64,000 nt of DNA from Actimicrobium sp035984655. Lineage in GTDB: Bacteria > Pseudomonadota > Gammaproteobacteria > Burkholderiales > Burkholderiaceae_D. The notes under the pieces are model-generated. The model made no database searches, had not been told where the DNA came from, and saw nothing but the letters and a program-made list of their open reading frames with translations. Location: positions 1 to 64,000 of the forward strand of contig NZ_JAXCHT010000002.1 of assembly GCF_035984655.1 (NCBI RefSeq), written 5' to 3'. Below, piece after piece: positions 16,269-24,930 of the stretch (its first letter is position 1; the number at the start of each line of letters is the position of its first letter). Both the position numbers and the translations under genes were made by a program.

Positions 16269-16724
16269 TTATACGCCCAACAGTTCAACATCGAAAATCA
16301 ACACTGCATTGGGCGGAATGACACCACCTGCGCCACGTTGACCGTAGCCCAGTGCGGCCGGAATCACGAGCCGGCGCTGTCCGCCCACCCGCATGCCTTG
16401 CACGCCTTCATCCCAGCCCTTGATGACATTGCCGGCGCCCAGCACGAACTTGAACGGCTCGTTGCGGTCGCGGCTCGAATCAAACTTCAGGCCGGCGCTG
16501 CCATCCGGATTCTGCAACCAGCCGGTGTAGTGCACCGTCACACGCGCGCCGGACTTGGCCGCCGCGCCGGTGCCAGGTTTGACTTCCTTGTATTGCAGAC
16601 CGGACGGGGTGCTGATGAGCGTTTTGCCGTCGGCAGCCGCAGCGACGCTTTGTGCCTGACACACACCGGCAGCCAGCGCCAATGCCATGACGCCCGCCAG
16701 TGCGGTTGCCTGAAGGGTCTTCAT
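16269..16724 (-). CDS. Exported FKBP-type peptidyl-prolyl isomerase
   Basis: 151 aa with a signal peptide (MKTLQATALAGVMALALAAGV, cleavage near CQAQS), then a full FKBP domain. The visible pattern is VTVHYTGWLQNPDG, KFDSSRDRNEPFKFVLGAGNVIKGWDEG, GGQRRLVIPAALGYG and PPNAVLIFDVELLGV. It catalyses cis-trans isomerisation of prolyl bonds in the periplasm. Its ATG overlaps the stop of the upstream paralogue by 4 bp, and the two domains are about two-thirds identical by eye. A Cys in GVCQAQ could be a lipobox-like site, but the context is weak. Confidence 0.94.
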   Translation of the reverse strand: MKTLQATALAGVMALALAAGVCQAQSVAAAADGKTLISTPSGLQYKEVKPGTGAAAKSGARVTVHYTGWLQNPDGSAGLKFDSSRDRNEPFKFVLGAGNVIKGWDEGVQGMRVGGQRRLVIPAALGYGQRGAGGVIPPNAVLIFDVELLGV

Positions 16725-17077
16725 ACGCCCAGCAGCTCAACTTCGAAAATCAGGGTCGCATTGGGCGGAATCGCGCCGCCAGCGCCGCGGGCGCCGTATC
16801 CGAGTGCTGCAGGGATGATCAGGGTACGGCTACCGCCGACTTTCATGCCTTGCACGCCTTCGTCCCAACCCTTGATGACGTGGCCTGCGCCGAGCGGGAA
16901 GTTGAACGGATCGTTGCGATCCTTGCTGGAATCGAATTTGCTGCCGGCAGTGCCGTCCGGTTTTTGCAGCCAGCCGGTGTAGTGCACGCTGACATGGTTG
17001 CCGGCCTTGGCTTCGTCGCCGCTGCCGACCTGGGTGTCTTCGTATTGCAGGCCTGAGGCCAACATGGTCATCGTCAT
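16721..17077 (-). CDS. Cytoplasmic FKBP-type peptidyl-prolyl isomerase
   Basis: 118 aa, a single FKBP domain without a signal peptide. The pattern is SVHYTGWLQKPDG, KFDSSKDRNDPFNFPLGAGHVIKGWDEG, GGSRTLIIPAALGYG and an identical ending FEVELLGV. It is the first gene of the pair, and its last codons overlap the start of the exported FKBP (ATGA). The two therefore derive from a tandem duplication followed by gain or loss of the export signal. Confidence 0.94.
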   Translation of the reverse strand: MTMTMLASGLQYEDTQVGSGDEAKAGNHVSVHYTGWLQKPDGTAGSKFDSSKDRNDPFNFPLGAGHVIKGWDEGVQGMKVGGSRTLIIPAALGYGARGAGGAIPPNATLIFEVELLGV

Positions 17078-17218
17078 GATAATTTCCTTGCAAAAGTTGT
17101 CTGGGCCCGCCGATTGTAGCAGGACACCCGGGAATGACCGCGATACTGATTTAAGTCTTCGTAGACAGGGGCGACGCGGTAAAATGCATCACGTTTTCTT
17201 CTTCTACAAGTGGTGTTC

Positions 17219-18184
17219 ATGCTTCGTCAATTCGGTAGTTGTGGTGCGGTCCTGCTGGCGCTGTTGTGCGCGACGCCGGCACAGTCCAGCGTCGTGGTGG
17301 TGCTCAATTCGCGCGACGCGACAGTCAGCCTGATCGATCAGGACACATTTAAGGAGATCGACACGTTTTCTGTCGGCAAGGAGCCGCACCATCTGATGGC
17401 GACTCCTGACAACAAATCGCTGATCGTCGCTAGCGCCACCGGCGACCAGCTGATTTTCCTCGATCCGGTGACCGGACGTATCCAGCGCAGCATCAAGGAC
17501 ATTGCCGATCCGTACCAGATCGGCTTCTCGCCCGACCAGAAATGGTTCGTTGCCAATGCGCTAAGGCTCGATCGCGTCGACATTTACCATTACGATGGCC
17601 GCGACATGAAGCTGGCCAAGCGCATTGCGCTGCCCAAGCTGCCCAGCCACATGGCCTTCACCGCCGACAGCAGCACCGTTTTCATCACGCAGCAGGGCAG
17701 CGACCAGATCAGCGCCATCGATCTGGCCACCCAGGCCGTCAAGTGGACCATGCCGGTGGGCAAGCTTCCTGCCGGAATTGCACTCACGCCGGACGGGCAA
17801 TATCTGCTGGTTGGCATCATGGGCAGCGATTACGTCGAAGTCATCGACTGGCGCAAGCAAAAAACCGTCAAGCGCATCAAGGCTGGCGCCGGCACGCATA
17901 ATTTTCAATCGATGAACGATGGTCGCCACATGTTTGTCTCGAACCGGGTGTCGAATTCAATCAATATCATCGACATGATCAAACTGGAAAATGTCGGTAC
18001 GATCAACGTGCCGGGAGGTCCGGACTGCATGGAACTGACTGCCGATGGCAAGACCCTGTGGGCCACGCTGCGCTGGATCAAGAAGGTTGCCGTGATTGAT
18101 GTCGCCAGCCGCAAGGTGATCAAGCTGATTCCGGTCGGGCGCTCGCCGCACGGCGTGTATTTCGTCAACCACGCAGTGCCTTGA
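17219..18184 (+). CDS. Exported YVTN-type beta-propeller protein
   Basis: 321 aa. The signal peptide is MLRQFGSCGAVLLALLCATPAQS. A GTG at 17210 would add three residues. The body is seven-blade-like YVTN/lactonase repeats of about 42 aa, with VVVVLNSRDATVSLIDQDTF, PDNKSLIVASATGDQLIFLD, FTADSSTVFITQQGSDQISAID, LTPDGQYLLVGIMGSDYVEVID, VSNRVSNSINIID and LTADGKTLWATLRWIKKVAVID. Such propellers act as periplasmic binding or enzyme scaffolds; the ligand is unknown. It leads a run of five + strand genes, with the deacetylase gene 14 bp downstream. Confidence 0.85.
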   Translation: MLRQFGSCGAVLLALLCATPAQSSVVVVLNSRDATVSLIDQDTFKEIDTFSVGKEPHHLMATPDNKSLIVASATGDQLIFLDPVTGRIQRSIKDIADPYQIGFSPDQKWFVANALRLDRVDIYHYDGRDMKLAKRIALPKLPSHMAFTADSSTVFITQQGSDQISAIDLATQAVKWTMPVGKLPAGIALTPDGQYLLVGIMGSDYVEVIDWRKQKTVKRIKAGAGTHNFQSMNDGRHMFVSNRVSNSINIIDMIKLENVGTINVPGGPDCMELTADGKTLWATLRWIKKVAVIDVASRKVIKLIPVGRSPHGVYFVNHAVP

Positions 18185-18198
18185 CACGGACTGCCGTG

Positions 18199-18987
18199 AT
18201 GCGATTCGATGCCTTGGCGGCGGCGGTTCTTGGCCTGGTGCTGGCGGCGCCGGCCAGTGCCGCGGGCGTGTGCAAGGGCACGATTTACCTGACCTTCGAT
18301 ACCGGCAGCCAGTCGCAGGCGGAGTTCATTGCCGCCACATTGCGGCGGCATCATGCCAAGGCCACTTTTTTCCTGGCCAACGAAAAGACCGTCAATCAGG
18401 ATTATTCGCTCGACCCCGCATGGGCGCCGTACTGGAAAGCCCGCGTCGCCGAAGGACATGCGTTCGGCACCCACACCTTCGACCATGTGTATGTGCAGCG
18501 CGACCTGCCCGGCGGGCGCATCGAGGTCAAGCCGCAATTCGGCGAGCACGCGGGCCAGAAGCTGGACTGGAGTCCGGCCCAATATTGCGCAGAACTCAAT
18601 CGTGTCGGTACGCGTTTCGCGGCGCTCACCGGCAGCCGGCTTGATCCGTTGTGGCGCGCGCCGGGCGGCAAGCTGACGCCGAATCTGCGTGCTGCCGGCA
18701 GCGCCTGCGGCTACGCGCACGCCGGCTGGTCGCCGGCTGGTTTTTCCGGCGACGAATTGCCCAGCCAGGCCTGGCCGAATGTCAAGTTACTGCAACGTGC
18801 GCTGGCCGGTTTGAAGGACGGCGACATCCTGATGGCCCATTTGGGCATCTGGTCGCGCCAGCAACCGTGGGCGCCGGCGGTGCTGGAGCCCTTGCTCAGC
18901 GGCCTCGAACAAAAGGGCTTCTGTTTTGCCACGCTGCGCGACCACCCTGACTATCGCAATGCCATCGCCGCGGAGCCGCATTCATGA
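18199..18987 (+). CDS. Exported polysaccharide deacetylase (CE4/NodB fold)
   Basis: 262 aa with a signal peptide (MRFDALAAAVLGLVLAAPASA). NodB motifs can be traced: IYLTFDTGSQ (motif 1, Asp34), GTHTFDH (motif 2, His92 and His96), LWRAPGGK (motif 3) and ILMAHLGIWS (motif 5). Motif 1 is normally TFDDG. The second Asp, a metal ligand, is Thr35 here, so activity or metal use may differ. A TTG at 18181 could also be used. The stop overlaps the next gene's ATG by 4 bp. The substrate could be an N-acetylated exopolysaccharide or peptidoglycan, but nothing here decides. Confidence 0.85.
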   Translation: MRFDALAAAVLGLVLAAPASAAGVCKGTIYLTFDTGSQSQAEFIAATLRRHHAKATFFLANEKTVNQDYSLDPAWAPYWKARVAEGHAFGTHTFDHVYVQRDLPGGRIEVKPQFGEHAGQKLDWSPAQYCAELNRVGTRFAALTGSRLDPLWRAPGGKLTPNLRAAGSACGYAHAGWSPAGFSGDELPSQAWPNVKLLQRALAGLKDGDILMAHLGIWSRQQPWAPAVLEPLLSGLEQKGFCFATLRDHPDYRNAIAAEPHS

Positions 18988-19967
18988 TCCAGACCATCGT
19001 TGACCTGTTCGGCCAGGCGCAGGGCTGGTTGTTCCAGACCGTGATCGAACCGGTGATTTATCTGACCGGTCTGGGCGAATTCACCGAACAGGCTTTCGAG
19101 GGCACCGAGTGGCTGCTGATTGGCGCCTGCGAGATCGTGCTGCTGTTCATCGTGCTGCGTCCGCTGGAGGCGCTGATGCCGGCGCAGCCGATCACCGATC
19201 CGCGCGCGCGCTGGATTGATTTCATTTACACCGTCGTGCATCGGCTCGGCGCATTTGCCGTGGTGGTGTTCTTCGTACTTGATCCGTTGATGGATCATCT
19301 GGCCGCGCTGCTGCACCTCGAAGGCATGCAACCGTTTAACCTTGATGCGCTGTGGCCGGGCCTGACCGATTTGCCGCTGGCGAGTTTTCTGGTCTACCTG
19401 GTGGTGCTGGACTTCTTCGATTACTGGTATCACCGCGCCGAGCATCAATTTTCGTGGTGGTGGGGCTTGCACAGCCTGCATCACAGCCAGCAGAACATGA
19501 ACCTGTGGAGCGACAACCGCAATCATTTGCTGGACGACTTCCTGCGCGACATTTACATGGCGATTATTGCGCTCGGGATTGGCGTTCCACCCGCCCAGTA
19601 CGTGCTGCTGGTGGCGGCGTCGCGCATCCTGCAAAGCCTGCAACATGCCAACGTGCGGCTGCATTTCGGCGTCGTGGGCGAGCGTCTGCTGGTGTCGCCG
19701 CGCTATCACCGGCTGCATCACGCGATTGGCGTCGGTCACGAAAGCGGCGGGCGCGGCACGCTCGGCGGGCACAATTTTGCCGTGCTGTTTCCGGTCTGGG
19801 ACATCCTGTTTCGCACGAGCGATTTCCGCCGCACGTTCGAGCCGACCGGGATTCGCGACCAGTTGCCGCCACCCGACGGTATCGGACGCCAATACGGACG
19901 CGGTTTCTGGGCGCAGCAATGGCTGGGCCTCAAGCGCATGGCTGGCGCAGATCGGACGGTGGGCTGA
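18984..19967 (+). CDS. Fatty acid hydroxylase / sterol desaturase family membrane enzyme
   Basis: 327 aa. Several membrane segments and the di-iron His boxes of the FA-hydroxylase superfamily are present: DYWYHRAEH, LHSLHHSQQ and the C-terminal RYHRLHHA with GHNFAVLFPVWD. These enzymes hydroxylate or desaturate lipids using O2. The lipid substrate is unknown. The gene overlaps the deacetylase gene (ATGA) and the EI24 gene (TGATG), so it is tightly coupled to both. Confidence 0.9.
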   Translation: MIQTIVDLFGQAQGWLFQTVIEPVIYLTGLGEFTEQAFEGTEWLLIGACEIVLLFIVLRPLEALMPAQPITDPRARWIDFIYTVVHRLGAFAVVVFFVLDPLMDHLAALLHLEGMQPFNLDALWPGLTDLPLASFLVYLVVLDFFDYWYHRAEHQFSWWWGLHSLHHSQQNMNLWSDNRNHLLDDFLRDIYMAIIALGIGVPPAQYVLLVAASRILQSLQHANVRLHFGVVGERLLVSPRYHRLHHAIGVGHESGGRGTLGGHNFAVLFPVWDILFRTSDFRRTFEPTGIRDQLPPPDGIGRQYGRGFWAQQWLGLKRMAGADRTVG

Positions 19968-20821
19968 TGCATCCTGTTCTCGGCAGCTTCTTTCGGGCGA
20001 TCTGGTCGCAACTGCATCCGCGCATGCTGTTGCTGACGCTGATGCCGTTCATTCTTTCGGTAGTGATCTGGGGCGTGGTGCTGTGGCTGGGCCTGCAACC
20101 CATGATCGACTGGCTGCAGGCAGGCTTCGCCAACAACGACGGCTTTCGCGTGGCCGGCAGCGTGCTCGGCGCGATCGGACTGGGTGCGCTGAACATCGTC
20201 ATCGTGCCGTTGATTGCGATGTGGGTGCTGCTGCCGCTGATGATCCTGACCGCGCTGGCGTTCATTGGCACGCTGGCGATGCCGGCCATCGTCAAGCATG
20301 TCAGCCAGCGCAACTTTCCGGCACTGGCGGTGCGCGGCAGCGGCTCGATACTGGGCAGTCTGTGGATTGCCCTGTCGTCGTTCGTCGTGTTTCTGCTGCT
20401 GTGGCTGGTGACGTTGCCGTTATCGATGATCCCGCTGGCCGGACTGCTGATCCAGCCGGTGTTGTGGGGCTGGTTGACGTACCGGGTGCTGGCTTACGAC
20501 GCGCTGTCGACCCATGCCGACCGCGCCGAACTGCATGCCATCCTGCGGCAGCACAAATGGTCATTGCTGCTCATTGGCGCCATCACCGGCACGCTTGGCA
20601 CCGCGCCAACGCTGCTGTGGCTGGGCGGTGCGATGTCGGTGGTGCTGTTTCCGTTCCTGGCGGCGTTCTCGATCTGGTTGTACGTGCTGGTGTTCGTCTT
20701 CACCGGCCTGTGGTTCCAGCATTACTGCATGGCAGCGCTGGCCGGTCTGCGCGCGACTGTGGCATCATCGGCGCATCCCGCAGGACAACCCATTGAAGGC
20801 ACCGCATGGCCATCGGATTAA
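19967..20821 (+). CDS. EI24-domain (CysZ-like) integral membrane protein
   Basis: 284 aa. The start codon shares one base with the preceding TGA. There are four or more long hydrophobic stretches (LLLTLMPFILSVVIWGVVLW, IVIVPLIAMWVLLPLMILTA, a third around 135-165 and a fourth around 225-260). The family signature is a YRVLAYDALSTHADRAELHAIL loop followed by HKWSLLLIGAITG. EI24/CysZ proteins include sulfate channels, but most betaproteobacterial members are of unknown function. Its coupling to the lipid hydroxylase gene argues for an envelope role rather than sulfate uptake (inference). Confidence 0.85.
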   Translation: MHPVLGSFFRAIWSQLHPRMLLLTLMPFILSVVIWGVVLWLGLQPMIDWLQAGFANNDGFRVAGSVLGAIGLGALNIVIVPLIAMWVLLPLMILTALAFIGTLAMPAIVKHVSQRNFPALAVRGSGSILGSLWIALSSFVVFLLLWLVTLPLSMIPLAGLLIQPVLWGWLTYRVLAYDALSTHADRAELHAILRQHKWSLLLIGAITGTLGTAPTLLWLGGAMSVVLFPFLAAFSIWLYVLVFVFTGLWFQHYCMAALAGLRATVASSAHPAGQPIEGTAWPSD

Positions 20822-21609
20822 TCATCATCGGCGACGAAATTCTGTCCGGAAAACGTGCCGACAAGCACTTCCCCAAAGTGGTCGAATTGCTGACGGCACG
20901 CGGGTTGCAGCTGGGCTGGGCGGAATACCTGGGTGACGAACGTGGCCGCATTACCGCCACGCTGGCGCGCACCATGGCCTCCGACGACATCGTGTTTTCG
21001 TGCGGTGGCATTGGCGCCACGCCCGACGACCACACGCGCCAATGTGCCGCGGCCGCATTCGGCGTGCCGCTGGCGCTGCATCCGGAGGCAAAGCGGCTGA
21101 TCGAACAACGCATGCTCGCCATGGCGCGCGAGGCTGGCACCCCGATCGACCTGCAGGCGCCGGAAAACCAGCATCGGCTGAAGATGGGCGAATTCCCAAC
21201 CGGGGCCGACATCATTCCGAATCCGTTCAACCAGATTCCCGGCTTCGCGCTGGCCACCGGCAGCGGCGGGGCGCATTACTTTGTGCCGGGCTTTCCGGTG
21301 ATGGCATGGCCGATGATCGAGTGGGTGCTGGACACCCATTACAGCCACCTGTTTCATGGCGTCGCCCGGCTCGAGAAGGCGGCGCTGGTGTATGGCTCGA
21401 TGGAGTCGACCCTGACACCGTTGATGGAAGCCATCGAGAACGACTATCCGCTGGTCAAGGTGTTCAGCTTGCCCAGCGTTGGCGACGCCACCACCCGACG
21501 CCACATCGAGCTGGGTGTGAAGGGCGAGCCGGGCCAGGCCAGCGCCGCGTTCGACCGGATGCTGGGTGAACTCGACCGCATGGCGGTCGAATATCTGCGT
21601 ATCGAATGA
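20806..21609 (+). CDS. MoCF-biosynthesis-domain (CinA-like) protein
   Basis: 267 aa. It overlaps the end of the EI24 gene by 16 bp. The N-terminal ~170 residues form the molybdopterin-binding MoCF fold shared by CinA and MoaB-like proteins: IGLIIIGDEILSGKRADKHF, VFSCGGIGATPDDHTRQ, and the YFVPGFPVMAWPM region. There is no C-terminal CinA amidase domain. It resembles the short CinA-like proteins (YfaY type), whose activity may be pyrophosphatase-like. The role here is unknown. Confidence 0.87.
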   Translation: MAIGLIIIGDEILSGKRADKHFPKVVELLTARGLQLGWAEYLGDERGRITATLARTMASDDIVFSCGGIGATPDDHTRQCAAAAFGVPLALHPEAKRLIEQRMLAMAREAGTPIDLQAPENQHRLKMGEFPTGADIIPNPFNQIPGFALATGSGGAHYFVPGFPVMAWPMIEWVLDTHYSHLFHGVARLEKAALVYGSMESTLTPLMEAIENDYPLVKVFSLPSVGDATTRRHIELGVKGEPGQASAAFDRMLGELDRMAVEYLRIE

Positions 21610-21665
21610 ACCCGTCGCGTCCGTTGTTATGATGCTTGCTCTTTTTTGAATTGATGCCGCCCTCC

Positions 21666-24176
21666 ATGTTCGATTTCCTGTTCAAGCGCAAGACCCCACC
21701 AGCGGCTGCGGCCCCGATTCCGGCGGCGCCGGCGCAGCCAGCATCGACTGCGGCGCGCGACGCCGCATTGGCGCAGGCGGGCACCCTGCACGGCGACGAG
21801 GCCGGCAGCGTGGCCTTTCTGCTCGGCTGCGAATTTGCCGAGGCCAGGCTCAAGGCAGCACAGGGCATCGTCTCGAAGGCGGCGCTGCAACAGGTGCTTG
21901 GCGCGATGCGCAACACGGATCGGCGCGTCGCCAAGCTGATGCAGTCGCGGCTGGATGCGCTGGCCGCGCACGACAAGCTGGTTGACGGGGCGAGCGCCGC
22001 CATCACGCAGGCACGACAGCTGCTCGACGAAACGCTGCTCACACCGAATCAGGTGACCGAGCTGGATCAACGCTGGCAGCTGTTGAAGGCGGCGCCGCCC
22101 GCGCTGCTGCACGAATTCGATCAGGTACGCAGCAGCCTGGCCGAGCGGCTGACACAGCAAGCCATGCTGCAACGGGCGGTCATCGACGCGCTGGCGCAAC
22201 TGCGCGCGCTGCACGACAACGCATTCCATCAGGAGCCGTCGGAAGTGCGCGCGCAACTCGCTGCCCTGGAAGCAGACCTCGCCAGTTATCGTGTCTCGCC
22301 CGAAGTCAGCGCCTTGCCGAAGCAGCTGCTTGGCCAATGCGCCGACGCCGCTGCCGAGCTCCAGCAGAGCCTGGCCGGCATCGAACAGCAGCATGCCGCG
22401 CGCAGTGTCTGCATTGCGTTGCTGGATGAGTGGGACGCGGCGGCACCGGAGTCGTTGCAGGAGTCGACCCTGCGTCGCAGTTGGCAGCGCCTGCAGCCGC
22501 AGAGCGTCGACCAGGAGCGCTTCGACCAGTTGCTGCAGCGGGTCAGTGCGGCGCGGCCGGCGCCGAGCGCCTCGCCGCTGCTTCCGGTGTCGGATCAGAA
22601 GCCGGCGTTGCTGGCCGCCCTGGAGGCGATGGAACAGGCACTGGAAGACGGCGCGTTGCAGCTGGCCGCGCAGGCCGATCAACGCGTGCGCGCGCTGGAC
22701 CTGGCAGCGCTGCATCCGACGCCGGCGCAGAGTGCGCAACTGTCGCGCCTGCGTGCCGAACTGGGTCGCCTGCAAGGCTGGGCACGCTGGGGCGGCAATG
22801 TCTCGCGTGAAGAATTGCAGAAAGCCGCTGAGGCGCTGGCGACGCAGCAGTTGGCGGTGGCCGAGCTGGCCAAGAAGATCGGCAGCTTGCGGGAGCGCTG
22901 GAAATCGCTCGATGTTTCGGCCGGACCCGCGCCGAGGGAGCTGTGGCAAGGCTTCGATGCCGCCTGTACCGCCGCGTATGCGCCCGTGGCCGAGCACTTC
23001 GCGGCACTGGCCGAGCAGCGCCAGAAAAATACCGTGGCGGCCAGCGAATTGATCGCCGCCATGACCGTCCAGGCCGACGCCCTGGCCGGCGATGACAGCC
23101 CGGACTGGAAAGCGGTGGCACTGTTTTGCCAGCGCAGCTTGCAGGCGTGGCAGCGCCTTGGGCCGATCGACCGCAAGGAAAAGAAGCGGCTGGATGAGGA
23201 ATTCGATCGCGTCCTGCAGCGCTTGCGCACGCCACTGGCGGCAATTCGTGCAACTGAAATTCACGGGCGCGAGCAAATGATCGATGCGGTCAACCACCTC
23301 GCCAGCAACGAGCGCAGTTCGCTCGACAGTTTGCGCGCCTTGCAGGAGCGCTGGCAGGAACGCGCCAAGGCGCTGCCGCTGGAGCGCAACGACGAGCAGG
23401 CGCTGTGGGAGCGTTTTCGCGCCGCCTGCGATGCCGTGTTCGCGCGCCGCAAGCAGGCAGCGGCCGGTGCCGATGCCGAGCGCCGGCAGAATCTGGCGGC
23501 ACGCGAAGCGGTGTGCGCAGCGCTCGAACTGGCCGCCGCCGAACCAACCGCGAATCATGCCGAACAGTTGCGCGACAGTGCCGCGCAATGGAGCCGCATC
23601 GGTCCGGCACCGCGCGCCGTCGAAGGCGCACTGGAGACCCGCTATCGCCAGGCGGTGGTACAACTGACGCAGCAACGCGATGCCATTCGACTCGATCGGG
23701 CCGCCGCCGAAACGCGCAGCCTGCAGGAAAAATTACGGCTCTGCCAAGAGCTCGAAGCAGCCATCGGCGGCCGGGCGGAAGTCGATCGCGACAACATGAT
23801 GGCACGCTGGCAGGCGTTGCCGGCACTGGCGACGCCGCTTGAACGCGCCTTGCAACTGCGCTTCGACAAGGCGCTGCAGGCACTTCGGGACGGTGACGCC
23901 CATTTCGCTGAATTGCTTGAGGCGAATCGCGCGGTCCTTGCCAGGGAGTTGTTGCGGGTCGAGATTGTGCTGTCGCTCGACAGCCCGGCCGAGTTCATCC
24001 GTGAACGATTGCAGTTGCAGGTCGAGGTGCTGCAGGCGGCGTTGAAATCGGGTCAGCAGTCCATGACCGAACAGGCCCGTCTGCTTGCGCTGTGCGCCTT
24101 GCCGGCTGCCATGGATGCGCAGTCCGTGGTGCGCTTCGAGCGGGCCGTGGCGGCGCTGGGAAAGCTGCCGACCTAA
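21666..24176 (+). CDS. Large DUF349-repeat protein
   Basis: 836 aa from ATG 21666 (MFDFLFKRKTPPAAA). The protein is highly charged and Ala/Leu/Gln-rich, almost wholly helical or coiled-coil. It carries repeated DUF349 units, recognisable by W-x-R-x2-P-like cores such as LRERWKSLDVSAGPAPRELW, QAWQRLGPIDRKEKKRLDE, LQERWQERAKALPLERNDEQ and AAQWSRIGPAPRAVEGALET. There is no signal peptide or membrane segment. DUF349 proteins are widespread in proteobacteria without a settled function. A terminator hairpin for the opposite strand lies just after the stop. Confidence 0.85.
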   Translation: MFDFLFKRKTPPAAAAPIPAAPAQPASTAARDAALAQAGTLHGDEAGSVAFLLGCEFAEARLKAAQGIVSKAALQQVLGAMRNTDRRVAKLMQSRLDALAAHDKLVDGASAAITQARQLLDETLLTPNQVTELDQRWQLLKAAPPALLHEFDQVRSSLAERLTQQAMLQRAVIDALAQLRALHDNAFHQEPSEVRAQLAALEADLASYRVSPEVSALPKQLLGQCADAAAELQQSLAGIEQQHAARSVCIALLDEWDAAAPESLQESTLRRSWQRLQPQSVDQERFDQLLQRVSAARPAPSASPLLPVSDQKPALLAALEAMEQALEDGALQLAAQADQRVRALDLAALHPTPAQSAQLSRLRAELGRLQGWARWGGNVSREELQKAAEALATQQLAVAELAKKIGSLRERWKSLDVSAGPAPRELWQGFDAACTAAYAPVAEHFAALAEQRQKNTVAASELIAAMTVQADALAGDDSPDWKAVALFCQRSLQAWQRLGPIDRKEKKRLDEEFDRVLQRLRTPLAAIRATEIHGREQMIDAVNHLASNERSSLDSLRALQERWQERAKALPLERNDEQALWERFRAACDAVFARRKQAAAGADAERRQNLAAREAVCAALELAAAEPTANHAEQLRDSAAQWSRIGPAPRAVEGALETRYRQAVVQLTQQRDAIRLDRAAAETRSLQEKLRLCQELEAAIGGRAEVDRDNMMARWQALPALATPLERALQLRFDKALQALRDGDAHFAELLEANRAVLARELLRVEIVLSLDSPAEFIRERLQLQVEVLQAALKSGQQSMTEQARLLALCALPAAMDAQSVVRFERAVAALGKLPT

Positions 24177-24199
24177 AAAAATACCCCGACGAATCGGGG
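24175..24199 (-). terminator. Intrinsic terminator (minus strand)
   Basis: Hairpin CCCCGA-CGAA-TCGGGG with a T-run on the minus-strand side (from the A7 at 24175-24181). It serves phasin transcripts, about 90 bp past the phasin stop. Confidence 0.75.
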
Positions 24200-24255
24200 C
24201 AAAAATCGGCTCCTGCATCAACTGCGGGGAGGTGCAGGCGCCGGGGGAGAACGCG

Positions 24256-24282
24256 GGCCGGCCTCCCTGCGGGATGCCGGCC
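24256..24282. other. GC-rich hairpin after the phasin gene
   Basis: Inverted repeat GGCCGGC/GCCGGCC with an inner CCC/GGG, 7 bp beyond the phasin stop codon. It has no T-run, so it may stabilise the mRNA 3' end rather than terminate. Confidence 0.45.
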
Positions 24283-24288
24283 AGGTTG

Positions 24289-24855
24289 TTATTTCTTGGA
24301 CGCGCCGCGCGTGGCTTTTGCCGATGCTTCCGACAACTGCGAGACGGCGCTGGTGACATTGCCTTCGATCGTTGCCGCGGCCTGCTTGGCGGTGCGGGAC
24401 ATTTGTTCGTAGCCCGCGTTGGCATTGCCCATTGCCGACTTGAACATCGCAATCACGCTTTCCGAACCTGCTGGCGCATTCTTTGCGACATCCTCGACCA
24501 GCTTGGCGACTTTCTGGTTCACTTCACTGATCTGGGCTTCGGCCACCTTGGCGAACTCCGCCTGCACCTCTGACGCAATGCTGGCGACATGACGCGCATA
24601 CGAAACGGCTTTCTCGGCCTGTGGTTGCGACTGCGCTTTGCTCATTGCGAAAAATTCCTGGGGATCCTTTGCCGCCAGCAGTTGCTTGACTGCGAAGCTC
24701 GATTCATCCATCGATGTCCGGGCCACGGTCAGGTTCAACTCGACCAGTTTTTCGACGCCTTCGAGCGCCTTCTGCGTCAGGGAAGTCATCAGTGCGAGTT
24801 GGAGTTCATACGCGCTTTTGGTTGCAGCTGAAATCTGTTCGGGTGTGGAAAACAT
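24289..24855 (-). CDS. phaP: Phasin (PHA granule-associated protein)
   Basis: 188 aa from ATG 24855 (MFSTPEQISAATKSAYELQL), with AGGAG 7 nt upstream. A longer upstream frame is intergenic. It is typical of betaproteobacterial phasins: an all-helical amphipathic protein with SSFAVKQLLAAKDPQEFFAMSKAQSQPQAEKA, and an Ala/Lys-rich tail (SEASAKATRGASKK). It coats PHB granules in the cytoplasm. Two GCTGCAA repeats lie 35-75 bp upstream of the start and may be binding sites for a PhaR-type repressor. Confidence 0.9.
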   Translation of the reverse strand: MFSTPEQISAATKSAYELQLALMTSLTQKALEGVEKLVELNLTVARTSMDESSFAVKQLLAAKDPQEFFAMSKAQSQPQAEKAVSYARHVASIASEVQAEFAKVAEAQISEVNQKVAKLVEDVAKNAPAGSESVIAMFKSAMGNANAGYEQMSRTAKQAAATIEGNVTSAVSQLSEASAKATRGASKK

Positions 24856-24889
24856 GAGTTTCTCCTGATTGGGATGGGCTAAAAATTCT

Positions 24890-24930
24890 GCTGCAAATGA
24901 CAACTGCCGGTTTCGCATTGTGCGCTGCAA
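24890..24930. promoter_or_regulatory. Direct repeat GCTGCAA upstream of phasin
   Basis: GCTGCAA occurs at 24890-24896 and again at 24924-24930, inside the phasin promoter/leader region. TGC/GCA-rich sites are bound by PhaR repressors in other PHA producers. No phaR gene is in the window. The assignment is inference. Confidence 0.35.

Noticed and set aside
21627..23675. 682-aa open frame on the minus strand
   Set aside because: It lies wholly antisense to the DUF349 gene and has low-complexity Arg/Gln/Gly composition. It is a shadow of a GC-rich codon pattern.
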